A DNA stretch of 64,000 nt from Cristatella mucedo (taxonomy: Eukaryota > Bryozoa > Phylactolaemata > Cristatellidae). This document shows, one piece after another, positions 34,168 to 47,700 of the stretch (position 1 is the stretch's first letter; the number at the start of each line of letters is the position of its first letter). The position numbers and the translations under genes are program-made. The stretch lies in the NCBI GenBank assembly GCA_009760855.2, contig WPIO01000002.1, positions 8,042,001 through 8,106,000 on the forward strand. The letters run 5' to 3'. The notes beneath the pieces are model-generated. The model searched no databases, had not been told where the DNA came from, and was given only the letters and a program-made list of their open reading frames with translations.

Positions 34168-34173
34168 AATAAA
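34168..34173 (+). terminator. Poly(A) signal AATAAA of the pseudokinase gene
   Basis: AATAAA lies 432 nt after the stop codon and is followed by a G/T-rich stretch (GCGTTGTGTTT), as expected for animal cleavage and polyadenylation. The 3' UTR would be about 33737-34190. Confidence 0.55.
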
Positions 34174-35811
34174 GCGTTGTGTTTATTCATCCAGACTTGA
34201 TGGCAACCGAAAGAGAACTTCGTTTTGCGATATATAGGGGCCGATAATGTGGATGAAACACTCCATGCAGCCTTCCACATTGTACATTCGCCGATATTCA
34301 CCGCTATTCATTAAGGCGATATTGTCCTCCTGCTTGGGCTATTGATCTCAGGGCTCGTTGGCTGCAACCAAGCTGCCCATTTGCATTGTCACGTGGCACG
34401 GATTTAACTTTACAGTCAACTGACTGGTTGTCTTTCTTCGGCATCGATCCAAATCGTAATCGGCAGCTGGATTGTATCCACCAATTGAGCATAGAAGGCG
34501 GACAGCGCGACTTGTGGACTGCAACTTGAATGGCGCTCTAAAAACAATGTCGAAATTACTCCGCCGGTTTTGCACAAAGTGCTATTGCCTGCAAAGAGGA
34601 CAAACAAAGTACTCTTTAGCAGATAGCTGCAAGCTTGAACTTGAGCTTGTAAGCTTGACCGAGCCGCAAAAGCTGCCTCTGGCCACAGTGCTCGATAAAC
34701 GCTAATTGTGAATACAATGTCCCGAGTAGATCCAATATATAGCTCCAAGGAAAGGGACGAGAAACCAGCAAATTTATCATTACAACGCCGAATGACCATC
34801 TGGTAAAGCGCGACAGACTCCCAAGGCTCGCTCGAGCGCGATGCCCGGCTTCGCGGTATCTTTGCCGCGGAATGGTACCGATTTTTCACCGATTGGGCAA
34901 AAGCGGCTTTGGAATTCGAAGCGCGGCGCAAATTTTCACTAAATGCGCGGCGGCGGGCCCTGCCGATTTCCCTGTAGACGCTTCGAATGAGGCTCCTTCC
35001 TCGCTGGCTGCACGTCTTCGCCGACCAAAGTCCGTGTCTGGTTCGAGCGGACGAGGGGGCCGACGGGCTGAGAGCTGTAGCAATGCGCAAGCGGCATTCC
35101 GGGCGGCAGGGATACGCAGAGCTACGGCTCGCATTTGTTATCGCTGACCACGCTGACAGACTGTGACTGCGGCTGAGCTCGAGCTGCGGCGCAGCAGCAG
35201 ATTCGGCACGCGTTATGCTTGATTCACTGTCGACGATGATGATGATGGGTTGGGCCCGCATTTTTTCCAAGCGAAGAAGCCGAAGAGCCGGCGGTTGCGC
35301 ATTTTAATCGCTCTGCTTCCAAGTAGCCTGCTGGGCGATGGGCCCAAGCCATTTCAGATTCTTAGAGCAATTGACTGTTTTAAATAGAATATTTACGTTT
35401 TAAACTCGCGAAGAAAACGTGTCTCTTTTTTTATTCCACCTTTGGAAAGCTTAATCTCCACCCAGGCGCTTTCCATTGGAGTTACTTTTGACCGGCGTTA
35501 TCAATGGGTAAGCACTAACCCTGAAAAAAGCAGCCAAGTAATCTCAACCGTGTGCTCTCGTTACCCTAGCGCTGAGCTTCAATGCGGTCGTATTAGCGAT
35601 AGCATTTTAATCTGCTGCAGAAGCGTGAGGCGTGCCCACAAACTGGCATGCATGCGCAGCTTCTCGTAATCGGTGAGTGGCGGCGAGCCAAATCAGCCAG
35701 GTTATGACGACCAATATTCATTATATTTATGGTTCCTGAATCATAACGAGTAGTGCATGAACGTGCACCGATTGTGCGGCTGTCTGTGGCCAAGGCTGCA
35801 CAGAAGCCGAA

Positions 35812-35832
35812 GCAGGCAGGCAGGCAGGCAGC
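35812..35832 (+). repeat. Short (CAGG)n repeat
   Basis: About five GCAG/CAGG units in a GC-richer patch. Confidence 0.8.
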
Positions 35833-36231
35833 AGGTAGTAGACAGCAGGCAGGCAACTGCTCTCGGGGAGTTGTTGTTGGTGCCTTGGCCGTGGAGCTGA
35901 GGTCAGCCAGAGGAGTTGCTTTGCGTCAAAGACGCCCTTAAACGCTAATAGCTCATGTGAGGGCCAGATGGACTTCTCAGCACGCCGTGCGGGGGCGTGG
36001 ACTTTGCATCTAGGGAACTCTTGGTCGCCACTGCAGTGTTCTGCTACTGTTTCATACCTTCGCGTGCATCGGTGCTGCGCCCAGACGTTCTTGGCCTCGA
36101 TTCCAAGACTAGAGGCTAAATTGGTTTTCTTAGCTTCTCACCTGAAGCTAGCACAATTACGAGTGCCCGAATTTTCGTCAAGTTCTGTATGGACGTGGAA
36201 GCCGCTGTTTACTCCTTGTTTAGCAATAGCC

Positions 36232-36269
36232 CAAAATATCTTTTAATTTTATAATTAAAAGATATTTTG
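36232..36269. repeat. Perfect 17-bp hairpin, 4-nt loop
   Basis: CAAAATATCTTTTAATT and its exact complement flank TTAT. Intergenic, downstream of the pseudokinase gene. Confidence 0.92.
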
Positions 36270-37261
36270 CATACGGCGAGCACTGCCCGGAGACGGAAGC
36301 TTGGCTGTCAAGCCTCTCCACTGCAATCACGTCATCGTTCCAAGCAAACAGCAACTAGATTTGACTGTAGCAGGTTTTCTCTCTGGCTGTTATACTGAGA
36401 GGACTGGGAAATTTGCCTGGTGAAGTCAAGCTTCCAACGATATCAATTTTAGGCGCCTAGTCAAAATTAGGATTGAGTCCTCGTGAAATATTTCGAAATA
36501 CGGATATGCTATAAATGCTGTGTCTGTACTTCACGTATGTGTGATGTGTGAGGGTGTGACCACGATCTCGGTCATACAATTCAGTCACATAGACCTCGGT
36601 CGTTGACAAGCAATGATTAAGCTTTAATTTGCATTACTGAAGGTGTCCAGAATGCTGTAAGCTACGATGAAGTTCTGTCCCTTGCAGCGCATACATACAT
36701 GCTGCAAATACCAGAACAGCCATATTAAGCCTGCCTCTTTTTGAGAACTGCAGGTGCATAGATAGCGATGCATGAAGCATACGATTCTATTTGGCTTAGG
36801 GAAGGTCAATTATGCTTCGTCAGTGCTTGCATCTTCCACGTTCTATCCGTATCATTGATCGTAATTGGGCCGATAATCATTCCTTTTTTAAAGGCAGCTG
36901 ATAATGCTAACTCATAATTAAGCCAACCAACTACCGACTCGATGCATAACGGCAAGCCTAGTCATTGGGTCGATGCAAAGCATGTGGCATGAGCAACTGA
37001 GGGAAAAGCGTCTGTGGCGCGGCAAGGTTAAGAGTAGGAAAAAGCTAACAGAACCACACCGGATACACTGCACATAAACTTTAAAAAAAGTTGTTCTTAG
37101 GGCCAGAAGTGAGCAATAACAACGGATAAACAATTCGATTGCGATACGTTCACTGGAGACCATGAAATTTGTGGCAACCGATGAGAGGAAGGTGAATTTA
37201 GCGACAACATGTCGACAGCGAGTAGTCTCATAAAGTATGTACATACTTCATACTTCATGCT

Positions 37262-37395
37262 TAACTTGTATAGCACCCTAGGAGAACTGTATATCTATCC
37301 GGGTGCTCCCCATATGCCGCAGGGCTCGAGCCAAAGACTTCTGTCGTCAAAGGCTAGCACCTTAATCCATGGATCAAAGCAGAACTGAAAAGTAT
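37262..37395 (-). mobile_element. SINE-like repeat, diverged copy
   Basis: The minus strand carries TTTGATCCATGGATTAAGGT GCTAGCC (head), TTTGGCTCGAGCCC (box B-like), GGCATATGGGGAGCACCC and the stem-loop closing with GGGTGCTATAC. The outer stem is AGCACCC/GGGTGCT, a paired change from the AGCGCC/GGCGCT of other copies. Confidence 0.55.
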
Positions 37396-37961
37396 TCGCC
37401 TACGTAGTGAACTTGCTTGGCCACATACGGAGGCGCGGTAAAGTGCTGGCTATTACAAACTGGTTGGAACACTTCTCAAGCCTAGCTTGGAACTAGTAAC
37501 TTGGTAACTTGAAAACACTTGGTAACATAATAACTTGGAAGACAGAGAAAACGAAGCGTACTGTTTGCTACCATATGCAAAGCAAGACAGTCGGAAGCAA
37601 TTGCTGCCTGACTCCTTCATTGCTTCGGCTTTTTGTGAATGACATTGCAGCTTTAGCATTGGTGACATCGACGTCGCTAAGACTAGTCTTAATAGTAAGT
37701 AGAACGCTGGCATACCAAATCAGCCTGGTCAATACGTAAAAACACGACTCTTATTCTGGACGACGTGAAGCGTTCACTGCTCATGGAATTGAGTGCCTGA
37801 GAGGTGAATTGGCTGCTTGCAGTGCCAAAGGTCGGGATCGTGAAATACTCCCATCAGAGCTGAGCTGAACTGAATCGATAGCCTCCGATAGTCTGGTGAG
37901 ACTAATGCTGAGATTCATAAGTAACATGCAGTAACAAGCTTTGCTAATGATGGCAGCAATA

Positions 37962-37997
37962 AATTAACCCAGCAGGAATGAACCTGCTGGGTTAATT
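37962..37997. repeat. Perfect 15-bp hairpin, 6-nt loop
   Basis: AATTAACCCAGCAGG and CCTGCTGGGTTAATT flank AATGAA. Intergenic. Confidence 0.92.
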
Positions 37998-38309
37998 CAT
38001 AAAAAGGTTGATAAATTGTTAATGTAGGACTGCAGGTAATGTGCTTGTCTAGAGCCTCGACCATAACTGAAGGTTTGACTAACACGGGAATCGTCATTCT
38101 GTGCCAGTTGTTATCGTTGTAGAGATTTTGACTAATGCAAATTCGTTTGAGAGTGAAACTAGTATAACTTCTAAAAATAAGAATAGCGATAGTGATACGT
38201 CTGTTGCATATAATGTCAAAGGTAACAAGTCAGTCAAGAATCAGGTGCTTTGCAACTGACTTAAAGATTCGAATAACTAATAGTTTGCAGATTTCAATGC
38301 CAATCAATC

Positions 38310-38425
38310 ATCTGGCAACGCTTTCTATATTGCATCTGTACAGTGCCCAGAAAGAGATTTGGTTATCTGAGGGCGCTATGTAATTGTATTATTATTATCA
38401 TTATTACTATCGTCATTATTAGTAT
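38310..38425 (+). mobile_element. Family B LINE tail
   Basis: CAGTGCCCAGAAAGAGATTT, GGTTATCTGAGGGCGCTATG, then a TATTATTATTATC tail. Confidence 0.65.
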
Positions 38426-39879
38426 TTTTACAGTTAATGGCATGGCATTTTTCTAAATGTTGCAGTCTGAAAACGCGGTCAAATCAAAAGTGAAGCCCCA
38501 CCACAGACCTCCATGCTAGACTTCTGTTATCATGCCGACAGAGGATGGCATTAATTTCTAGAAGAATGCAGCTAAACGTCGCCGTGCTAATCATTAAGGC
38601 TAAAAAAGTAGCTAGTGATTATTATCGGTCCCTGACTTGTAATCATTTGAAATTAGTAAGCTCAGTATGAAGTGATGATTAGTCAGATTTTTCTCTCGGC
38701 TGGCTACTATCAGATGTGGCTCTCTTTTTTGTGTGGAATATACAGCGATACTTCGCTGCTCAGCTATACGCTAAGGGGGAAGTAAACTTGCTATAATGAT
38801 GTGGGCGTTCTCGATCGCTGCCGCGCTCCGCTGCTTTGGCCAAATCACGCGCATCAGCTCGGCTTGTGCCACTCGCTAGATGTGCTTCATGGCCCATGCT
38901 CGACTTGTATTTGGTAACACGGCCGTGAGGTCAAGCCTACGATGCATGTGTGCCATACCACGCAGTAAAGATTTTAATGCATGAGCCACTGGGTCCACTC
39001 GTAAAACTACTACTAAACTCGATGCACTATCCCAAAACACAGCGATAATATAAGTGCCTAAAAAATAGCGGGCTTCCCTCGATGTCTGGCACCGCCATCT
39101 TTATTTTGAGGCTTAAATGTAGCAAATAACTACCGAGCCGATTGATGCCAAGCTGGTAGTATTAAAAATTATATTAAGAGATCCAAGTCGCACGTTGCTT
39201 CATATATTGGTATGGGCTGATGAGCCCCTAATCTCTTTAAACTACTTTGAACGTGTGATAAGGAATAGTTTATTTGGCTCGTTTGAATTGCCACCTTAGA
39301 ACTCGTCTTCAGTGGCAGCTCATTCGGATATGCCCGGGCCTCAGTTTGAGTAACGGCTACCATGCTTGTCGTCGAGGTGAGATCCCCTGAAGGTTGCCTG
39401 CTCATCTCTCTCAGCCAGATAAAAAGCGGACATACATTCTTCAGAACTTTAACCTAAGCCTTATTGCGGACAGTTTTGGCCAACTACTAATTATCGATCT
39501 CATGGTTGATATGAGGTTGAAATAAGCCATCCGTTGATTGGTCGATTAGCTGACCTGTTCCAAATGGAAAACTCGATATCATTCTCTTTTAAGCCTGGCC
39601 GACACACATACAAAATTGCTAATAGAGCGCTGATTAGCCATCTAGCTTTTTTACCAGCTCCCTGTTTCTGCCCAGACTAGATTTCGGTAATTAACTACCA
39701 GCAGGACTGTCCAATACCGCGGCTAGGTTTCCACAGTTTGCGATAATCGCGACCGTGAGTTCCTTTGGCTAAAGGGCTTCTGGTATGATAAACTGATACA
39801 GAGTAGAATTATAAAATTGCAACAAGAGACCCGCAACGTATTAGCTATTCAAAGCTGTAGCTGAACAGCTGTACCGTGT

Positions 39880-40135
39880 TCGGCCCCATCGAGCCCTGTG
39901 GACTTCAAAGGGCAATAAGTCAGCCGCTCTATTTTGCTCCTTCGAAAACCATTGGCAACTGAATTATGTTGACTCCTAGGCTGTGAAATTCCCTCCCACA
40001 AAACTCGAATGCCGCTTTTCTCCTGCTACCAGCACACTCTGGGCGTATAATGTTCGTACGTCCTGTGAATCTCCTACCGTGCTACTTGCTACTTGCTACC
40101 ATGCCCTTCTGACTCAGCTCTATTTCTCAAATTTA
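39880..40135 (+). mobile_element. Highly diverged family A-like fragment
   Basis: Pieces match the family A C-terminal region in order: CCTGTGGACT..CAATAA, CGAAAACCATTGGCAACTG, a CTGTGAAATTCCCTCCCACAA equivalent of the NSLPQ segment, and CTACTTGCTACCATGC. Stops and indels throughout. Confidence 0.35.
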
Positions 40136-40449
40136 CTTGCTTTTGTAAAATGAAATTAGCTGGCAGCAGTAAGATCACCAAAACTCTTCTTAGGCATCGA
40201 ATATTATAGCTCTCTATTGTAAAAAACATATAATATATGTATGATAAATAAAATAAATAGGAGAAAGCTCTCCAGCCCAACACCCACTCAACAACAGTCT
40301 GTGTGACTTTCAGGACTTGCGTACATGGGCATTAATTGCATACAAGCTGCATGATTCATTAGCAAATACTGCCTCAGATTAAGAGTGAATTCATTTTAGA
40401 TTCATACTCTTATAGAAAGCTGTACTATGGGCACTTGGAGCTAATCAAT

Positions 40450-40560
40450 AGCAATAATAGCAATAATAGTAATAATAATACATTAGTTAGAGCGCCCTAG
40501 GAGAACAGAATCTATTTCTGGGCACTTTACTGATGATGCATTGAAAGTGTGACACAATAA
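40450..40560 (-). mobile_element. Family B LINE tail
   Basis: Reverse complement reads GTAAAGTGCCCAGAAATAGA, TTCTGTTCTCCTAGGGCGCT, then an ATTATTACTATT tail. Upstream similarity is too weak to extend. Confidence 0.6.
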
Positions 40561-41832
40561 ATAGTTGTTGATATTTGGCAAAACAATAACGATCCTAAGC
40601 ACACCGCCGCACTATCGGTAACTTAACCTCCTCACCCTCCTCATTGGTCCCGACAACGGCACGAAGCTCAACTAAAATACTTGCCGCTGATGCAAGTATT
40701 TAATATTCTACACTATCCAGGGAAGGGTGCAGCATTAATTTGTTTGCACGGAAAAGTGCACCAGTCCATCAATGCAAAAACTGCCCATTGCTTGCCGAGA
40801 AATCTGCTTAACGATAGAGAAAAGCTTCCTGGCTATGTTCTCCTTGAGATCACCCGTAGGGCTGCTGAAAAGCACCGGCTTGATTAACCTTTTAACCAGA
40901 AAATATCGAGCTAAAATTCTAGTTAGTCCCTCGCTAGACATCACCTCTTTCCGCTACGATTGCGAAGAGAAGCACTTTCAAAAAGTCCAATTAAGCAGTG
41001 GTGGGCGTTTCATTTTCAGCACCCACCAGCAGCCTCCAATGGCAAACTAACCTGTGCATTCGAAAAGATAACGCAGCATTCAACCGCGGCGGCCACTATC
41101 TGAAACTGCAAGAGTTAGACGGACAGAACGCAAGCACTTTACTTCAAATGAGCCGTTAGGAAGGGCTACCATTGTTTAATTAGGTTACAAGACTTGGTTT
41201 CATATTCGAATTTAGCAATAGCGTTATTTTGTTTGGGAGTGACAGCACACTTTGTATTGAGTCAGATTAGTGTTTATAGGTTTCATAAACCTTAAATCAG
41301 CATTTCTGTAGCCATATTCGATTAGTCATACGGCTACGCTCCTATGTAGAAATGAATCAAGTTCTACCACTAAAATCACTTAAAATATGAAGGTCAAAGG
41401 TCAAGCCAAATTTTGCTTTTCTTTATAAAATGCGCTAGTATGTAGGCTTACCAGCTAAGGCTAACATCTGCCTTGAAAACCTATCGTGGCAGGCTTTGGC
41501 TATCCGTGCCAACGCATCCGCAATGGCTGTGTACTTGGCAACAGGCCAGAGCTTAACTTGGCAACAGACATTGATTAATTATAATTATAGACATCTGAGG
41601 GAATGTTCGAAAGAGAGGAAGTGACTTCCTTAATCGAATAAACCATCACCACGCTTTTTGTATGCACGCATCGCACCGGAGACTCAGAGCAGCGACACGG
41701 GCGCCGGCAGTTCTTTGCACTTGTAGTGCGTAGTGCAGGAGCTGACCCCGAGGGCCTCACACCGGGAGCTGTCTGTCCATGTGGCGCGTGACCGCGAATA
41801 ACAGCATCGGGTGTGACTGGCAACACAATGCT

Positions 41833-41971
<139 letters not shown>

Positions 41972-42184
41972 GCTGACTCTTCGATCAATTGACTGCAGCT
42001 TCGGCGATGCTGCAGCGTGCGGCGGTGGTGCGGATAGCCACGCAGGACTACTTCGACAAGCAAACGATGGAGTCTGTTCCAGGGTGACTCGGTGCATCAT
42101 GAACTCACTCACTGTCACCCTGTCTTTAATTCTTGTTCTCTTTCTCTATCTATTACTCTTTATGTACACCTTATCTCTGGCTCG

Positions 42185-42186
<2 letters not shown>

Positions 42187-42255
<69 letters not shown>
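42187..42255 (+). repeat. (CT)n microsatellite, 69 bp
   Basis: A second perfect CT run 218 bp from the first. Confidence 0.96.
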
Positions 42256-42257
<2 letters not shown>

Positions 42258-45200
42258 GGACCTTGATATATTACGGCCGCTCGTCGAGGCGAGGTAAATA
42301 AGCTCTTCTAAAGCGCCCCATAAATCAGCTCGCTGCTCCGTTTGACCGCTGCTCACGGTCGGCCCACGGTGGCACAGCCAGGGCACGCTATAAATAAGTG
42401 TCGAAAGATTTCTCTTGCCTGTTGCGACGACAAACCGGTGAGTAGTCGCTCGCTTTGCCCCCTACAGCTTCATATACGCTCTTTTGCCGGCATTAAAGCC
42501 TTCAAGGCCAGTCCACTGTCGAGCCTCTCATTCAGGCCAACCTTGTTGACCTAGCTAGAGGTTTTCATCGAGACAACCGTGTGCTCCTTGCAGCTGCCAC
42601 AGCCGAGGAGCGGACAGAGATCGAGTCATTTTGGATTTCGCGAAGCTCCAGTTTAATTTCCGCACGTCAGCTGGTAACTCGACCGCGATCAGTCAGTGCG
42701 CGACACTCTTTAATTTTGACGGCAGCCGAGCACGCTTTCTTGGGCACGTGAGCATCAGGATTAGCTCACAAGAGGTGCCCAGCTCAGCCGCTCGGCTCAA
42801 TTTTTACCATGCAACTCGCCAATTCATTCAAGATAAGCCCGTCACGTCACCTGTCTGCACCGTTCAGTTTGACAGCTGTCTCCCGGCAGGCGTCACCAGG
42901 CATCTCCTCCTGGCATCGTCGTCTTGGCATGACTTTGACCGATTTGAATGATTAATAGTACAGCCATCGATTCTGCATATTGCCTGCCTCAAAAAATGTG
43001 ATGTGCATACTAGGCGATGTCTCGGCTGCTATCAGTTGCCGAACCACACTTTAATAGCTATATACCGACGCATGACCATGAAGCCGCGGAGCCTAGAATG
43101 TTGATTACGAAATGTGCAAGCGTACCCAGTTGGGGAGACGAGATTTGTCATCAAGGAGTGCAAGACGACCTGCAGAAAGTTGATGTAGGAGAGCTAAACT
43201 CGCAAGATTTTCGAGTAGGCTGGGCTAGACCCGCAATAAATGATACATTATAGCTCGCAAAACATAGCGTTTACTCGGTTTGACTCAGCTTAGTTTTTGA
43301 TTAATCGTACCTCCTGTCGCAGAAATAATGCAGGGAGCGACCGGTGGTGAGCAATACAGACGAACCTCTTTCCGCCCAAAAACGTTCTATTTAATGACTT
43401 CCCGTAAGGGTTAACCGTCAGAGAAAGGCGCCTTTACTAGATTAAAATGTTTAATTCAAAATCGACGGCAAGCAAAGAGTTAGCTTACTTTTCCTTAGAT
43501 CTAGTAATGACGGGACTCTTACAAGCGTAACAAGAGAGCCGTGCTGGTGCTGAGCGTTCTTTGCATTTGTTCGAATATAAGGATTGCGCTTCTTACGCGT
43601 CACAGCATCACGAGCGATCGCTTTGATGGCACAAGATTCCATTCAGAGTCGCAGAGCTCGTGGCCGCGATGAAATGAGCTGCTGCTGCTGCTGTTTCTGC
43701 TCCAAAATCCACAGGACACGAGACAGAGCTCTCCGCTCGCTACGCTACCTGCCGCGGTGTGTTCAACGTCAACAGCCCCTGGTTCACTTGGCGGCTCTGT
43801 GAAGCTACGGACGGAGATATATCGATGTACACTACTTTCGCTTTGGCTTTGTTAAAGCATTGAGAGTTGCACTGCAGTTAACGCGGAAGAAAAAGAAGAT
43901 AATCTGTCGAGCTAAATGGTAGCATGCGAGCAAATGTGTACATATAGGTGTAATGAAACGAGAGCCTGACTGAGTGCGGCAGCTGTAACTGTAACTTAAG
44001 CTTTTAGCATACGGTTGTCTAATGAGAGAATTTAAGAACCTTTGATGGTCTGGGCAGCTGGCTACATCTGTAAATCTGCTTAATCTAGCTACTTTTCTTT
44101 TAGAAGAATAACATTGAATTCTTTCCCATTGCGCCCCGAAGGGAGTCAAGCTACAATCAACGCGTTGTACAACCTGCTGCACGAGAAGCGATAGCCATGC
44201 AACCTGTAATTGCAAGCGATTTGATAATTACAATGGCATAACGAATCCGCTAGCTGCCAGCCAGCGGGTGTCCAAGCATCACTCTCTCGAGCTTCAAATG
44301 CGGTCACACGCTGGACGTAAGTTGAATTCGAGCTAAATGTCAGTAGCAGCCACACATCTATCTTGATATCAAAATCTTGCACCTTACGACTTCGATAGAA
44401 ATGTCCGTCTAACGATCTGACTAGTTCAGTAAGACCTAGAAGCACATCAATCCTGTTCTTGCTAAACGGCTTTTTCAAGGCACTTATATCTGTGGCTCCT
44501 CTAGGAATGTCATGTGGGTGAGTCGTTGTGCCTCGTTAGCTCATTTTTATGGAATCTTCGCTACCTTCTTTAATACGACTATGAAGCGCCGGATCAGGGA
44601 AAACGAGAGTTACAAGGTAGTAGAGGGAAACGTTTTTGTTACGCACGAAGCCTACACTAGCGCACAAAAATGTCTTAGAAGAATGTAACCTTTGTTGCGA
44701 GTGAGCCAGCGGACGTAAACCATGAGGGAATACGAATCAGACGACGTTGAAAGTGAGCACATTAGGGGTCCGATCGGTCATCAAAATTAACCTTAACAAG
44801 CAGGAGGAAGAGGCGACTTCTGGAGCGGAAAGTTGTTATGCCATCGAAATAATCTGAAATAAAGTAAGGCTCGGTACCCGAAGGGCGATAGATTACTGCC
44901 ACCTGCAACCGCATGTGGACGAAAGGAACAGGCACAAGAGGATATCGAAAGACAGCTTTGAGGAGGTCCTGCAAACGGAGCTTGAAATTGGGCGAGTAAC
45001 AAGTGAGAAGGGCTAACTAGCTACCAATTTCGCTTGACATCGGGGTATAAGAGTAAGAGAAGCTTGCTTGCAAGAGTTGCGATGGTTCTGGTAAGGAAGT
45101 TAGTCGATTCTAGCCAGGCCTGGTTGCCGACAGCAGACTAAGGACATCGTCGAGAATCGTGGCACTTTTTCGTGAGGTTTTGTTTTTCACAGTGAATGCA

Positions 45201-45929
45201 TGCTCTACAGATACGGCTTATGAGTGAACGCTCGCATTATAACGGGTTTGGTGACGATGAACTTAGTTAGAGTGATCCTATGCCTCCGAGCTCGAGTTTA
45301 CTACGCAGCTCGAAACGAAGCAATTAATAAGAAAGTGTACCCCTCTCTACTTTGTCTGGGCTTTCCTCGAGATATTTCGAATTCGCTAAGCCTGACAGAG
45401 GCAGCAACGTGCAAGGATGCACCTGAACGACACTATAAAAAAATGATGTGCATGCACTACCGTGTCAATAAATCGAGTCGTTAAGAGCTCGTGAAGCGGT
45501 GACGACAGCTGGTGTGGAGCTCGTGCAGGGCACTTGCGGACAGATTGGAGGCGGGCCTGGCAGCAGCTCCTACTGACAAGACGCCTGCACGAACGGCGAG
45601 CATTTGTCGTCCATTAACAAGGGATTTCTCAACATCTGTGGCGGACACACTAAACGGAACACTCCAGCTTCGTACCAGCTTTAGTAGCTCTATCGATCTG
45701 TGTCTTAGACGCTCCTAATAACTTTGGGCTCGCACTTCGATTGTCACTAATGCCGCGCATCCTCGAAAATTGCTAGCAATCAAAGTTGTGCCTAGTGCTG
45801 CTTCTATTTCCGCAGAGATAGCTGGAGCTCAACTGAGCGCTCAGATCAGATCACAAATACAGCCGTTGCTTCACTGTTCTTCCTCGTCGCATTCAATTTT
45901 TCTGCCCACCTACTCGGAACACTGCGGAC

Positions 45930-46700
45930 TTAATTAATTGCTAAAATTCGGGTTTGATTAGATAAGAATACCACGTCTAAATTTGGTCCATGCATTTGTG
46001 ACATCCCGACTTGATTTCTATAACTCGCTGCTTGCTGGCCTACCGGCATGTGCAATCGGGCGATTACAGCTGGTGCAAAACTCTGCAGCTAGGCTTGTCT
46101 GTCGTGAACGTCGCAGTTGCCACATCACACCACTTCGCTCCGACCTACTCTGGCTACCAGTCAAGCAACGGATCGACTTCACAGTTTTGTCGCTCACTTT
46201 TAGGTCACTTCATTCTTTGGCTCCAGCCTATCTCTCAGATCTACTCCCCACTAGGCCAAGCATCGTACCACCCGCTTTTACGGAATCCAACAGTCTACAA
46301 ATACCTCGTACAAACCTCAAATCCTTTGGAGACCGTGCTTTTGGTTCGGATGCTCCCAAAGCCTGGAACTCACTCCCGACCTGCGTCAAAACATCCCCTG
46401 ACCTGACCACATTTAAAAGGAACTAAAAAACACAACTATTTAGGACAGCATTTAGTGGGTCCCTGTGATTCGTCCTTCATGTGCTTATGCGTGCTGACAC
46501 TGTACATGCTGCCACTAACCATATTTGCATGCTGACCCTGTGCATGTCACCCCTAACCATGTTATTCACGTTGTTTATCAACCATGGTATCACTCACAAT
46601 TCAATCACGTTTCCCTTTGCAGCAAATGTAAAGCGCCTAGGAAGAGATTGAGTTCTCTGAGGGTACTTTATCAAGTGCATTATAAATATTATTATTATAA
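45930..46700 (+). mobile_element. Family B LINE fragment, best preserved C-terminus
   Basis: Encodes [74 protein letters not shown] and [20 protein letters not shown] in one open frame (45983-46426). A spacer, stem-loop and ATT tail follow. The frame has the typical order of the C-terminal part of CR1/L2-like RT proteins. It starts mid-domain, so it is a 5'-truncated copy. Confidence 0.88.
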
Positions 46701-47284
46701 TGGCAAAAGAGACTGACGGAGCGTGTGTACTGCGAACGGAGACGTCGTCACTAACTGCGCATTCCATTGGCAGAAAACGTTCAGGACCCCTTAGCGTCGG
46801 GAGTGGTTTTAGGCCCGTCGACCCGTAAGACTGCATCTTGACAGCAGCCAGTTTCCAGCTTACCCATTTCCTTGACAGTCGCCAATCAATTGCCAACAAT
46901 TCATATAGGATGTTGAATGTCCGCCACTGGCATAATCGATCGGAGTCCAACGGGTGAGTCATTTTTGACATGGATGACCGGATTCTGGAGAGTGCCGGGC
47001 TGTTCAACCTGAGGAAAATCAAACTGCCTTGCGATAAGCAGCACCGCTGCTTCTAAGAAGCCTAACGACGAGCGGCAATGCTTATATTAGAGAGAGGCGA
47101 ATAAGGAAGCAGCACTCAAAGCTCTCACTTCGCTAAAGCCGCGAGCGATTCAGCCGAGCCGTCCGGATGCAGATGGCTGGCTGGTCAGCTTGGGATCGAA
47201 CCAACGCATATCAAAACACCACTACACCAGTTATGTCACTGCTGTATGCCAAAGATAGAACATTAATTTCTGAGACATTGGTAT

Positions 47285-47700
47285 TAGTGTAATCTTTGGC
47301 CCTAGAATTAATATTATTGATCACAATGTCCTTAAGACTCTTTTATCTTGCCTGAACATCACTGTTGGTGCATTGCAACGGTTGAGGTCCTACCTCAGTG
47401 GGAGAATACAGCGTTGAGGTCAATTGGTAAATGTTATCATGACAAACTTTAAAAGTGTTGGGTATCCCAGGGATCTGTTCTTGTTCGACTTATTTAAAAT
47501 GGATGATCCCCATCTTGCCGATGTAATTGCAAAGCACAATTTAGGCACCCATTTTTACTTATATGGCATGCAGCTGTACCTGTCCTTTGATCACTCACTG
47601 CCTCCCACCGCGTTGAACTCTCTCAACTCCCTTTCAGCACGTAATGCTAATAATCGCACAAGTATGGAAACAGTTCCCAAGGTCACAATCGCAAACATAT
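47285..47700 (+). mobile_element. LINE reverse transcriptase palm fragment
   Basis: Reading over small frame breaks gives an IIDHNVLKTLLSCLNITVG segment (the FDTVDHxxLL motif of LINE RTs), LQRLRSYLSGRIQR, then ADVIAKHNLGTHFYLYGMQL. The catalytic YADD region is degraded to LYG. It comes from a more 5' part of the RT than the other fragments. Confidence 0.6.
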
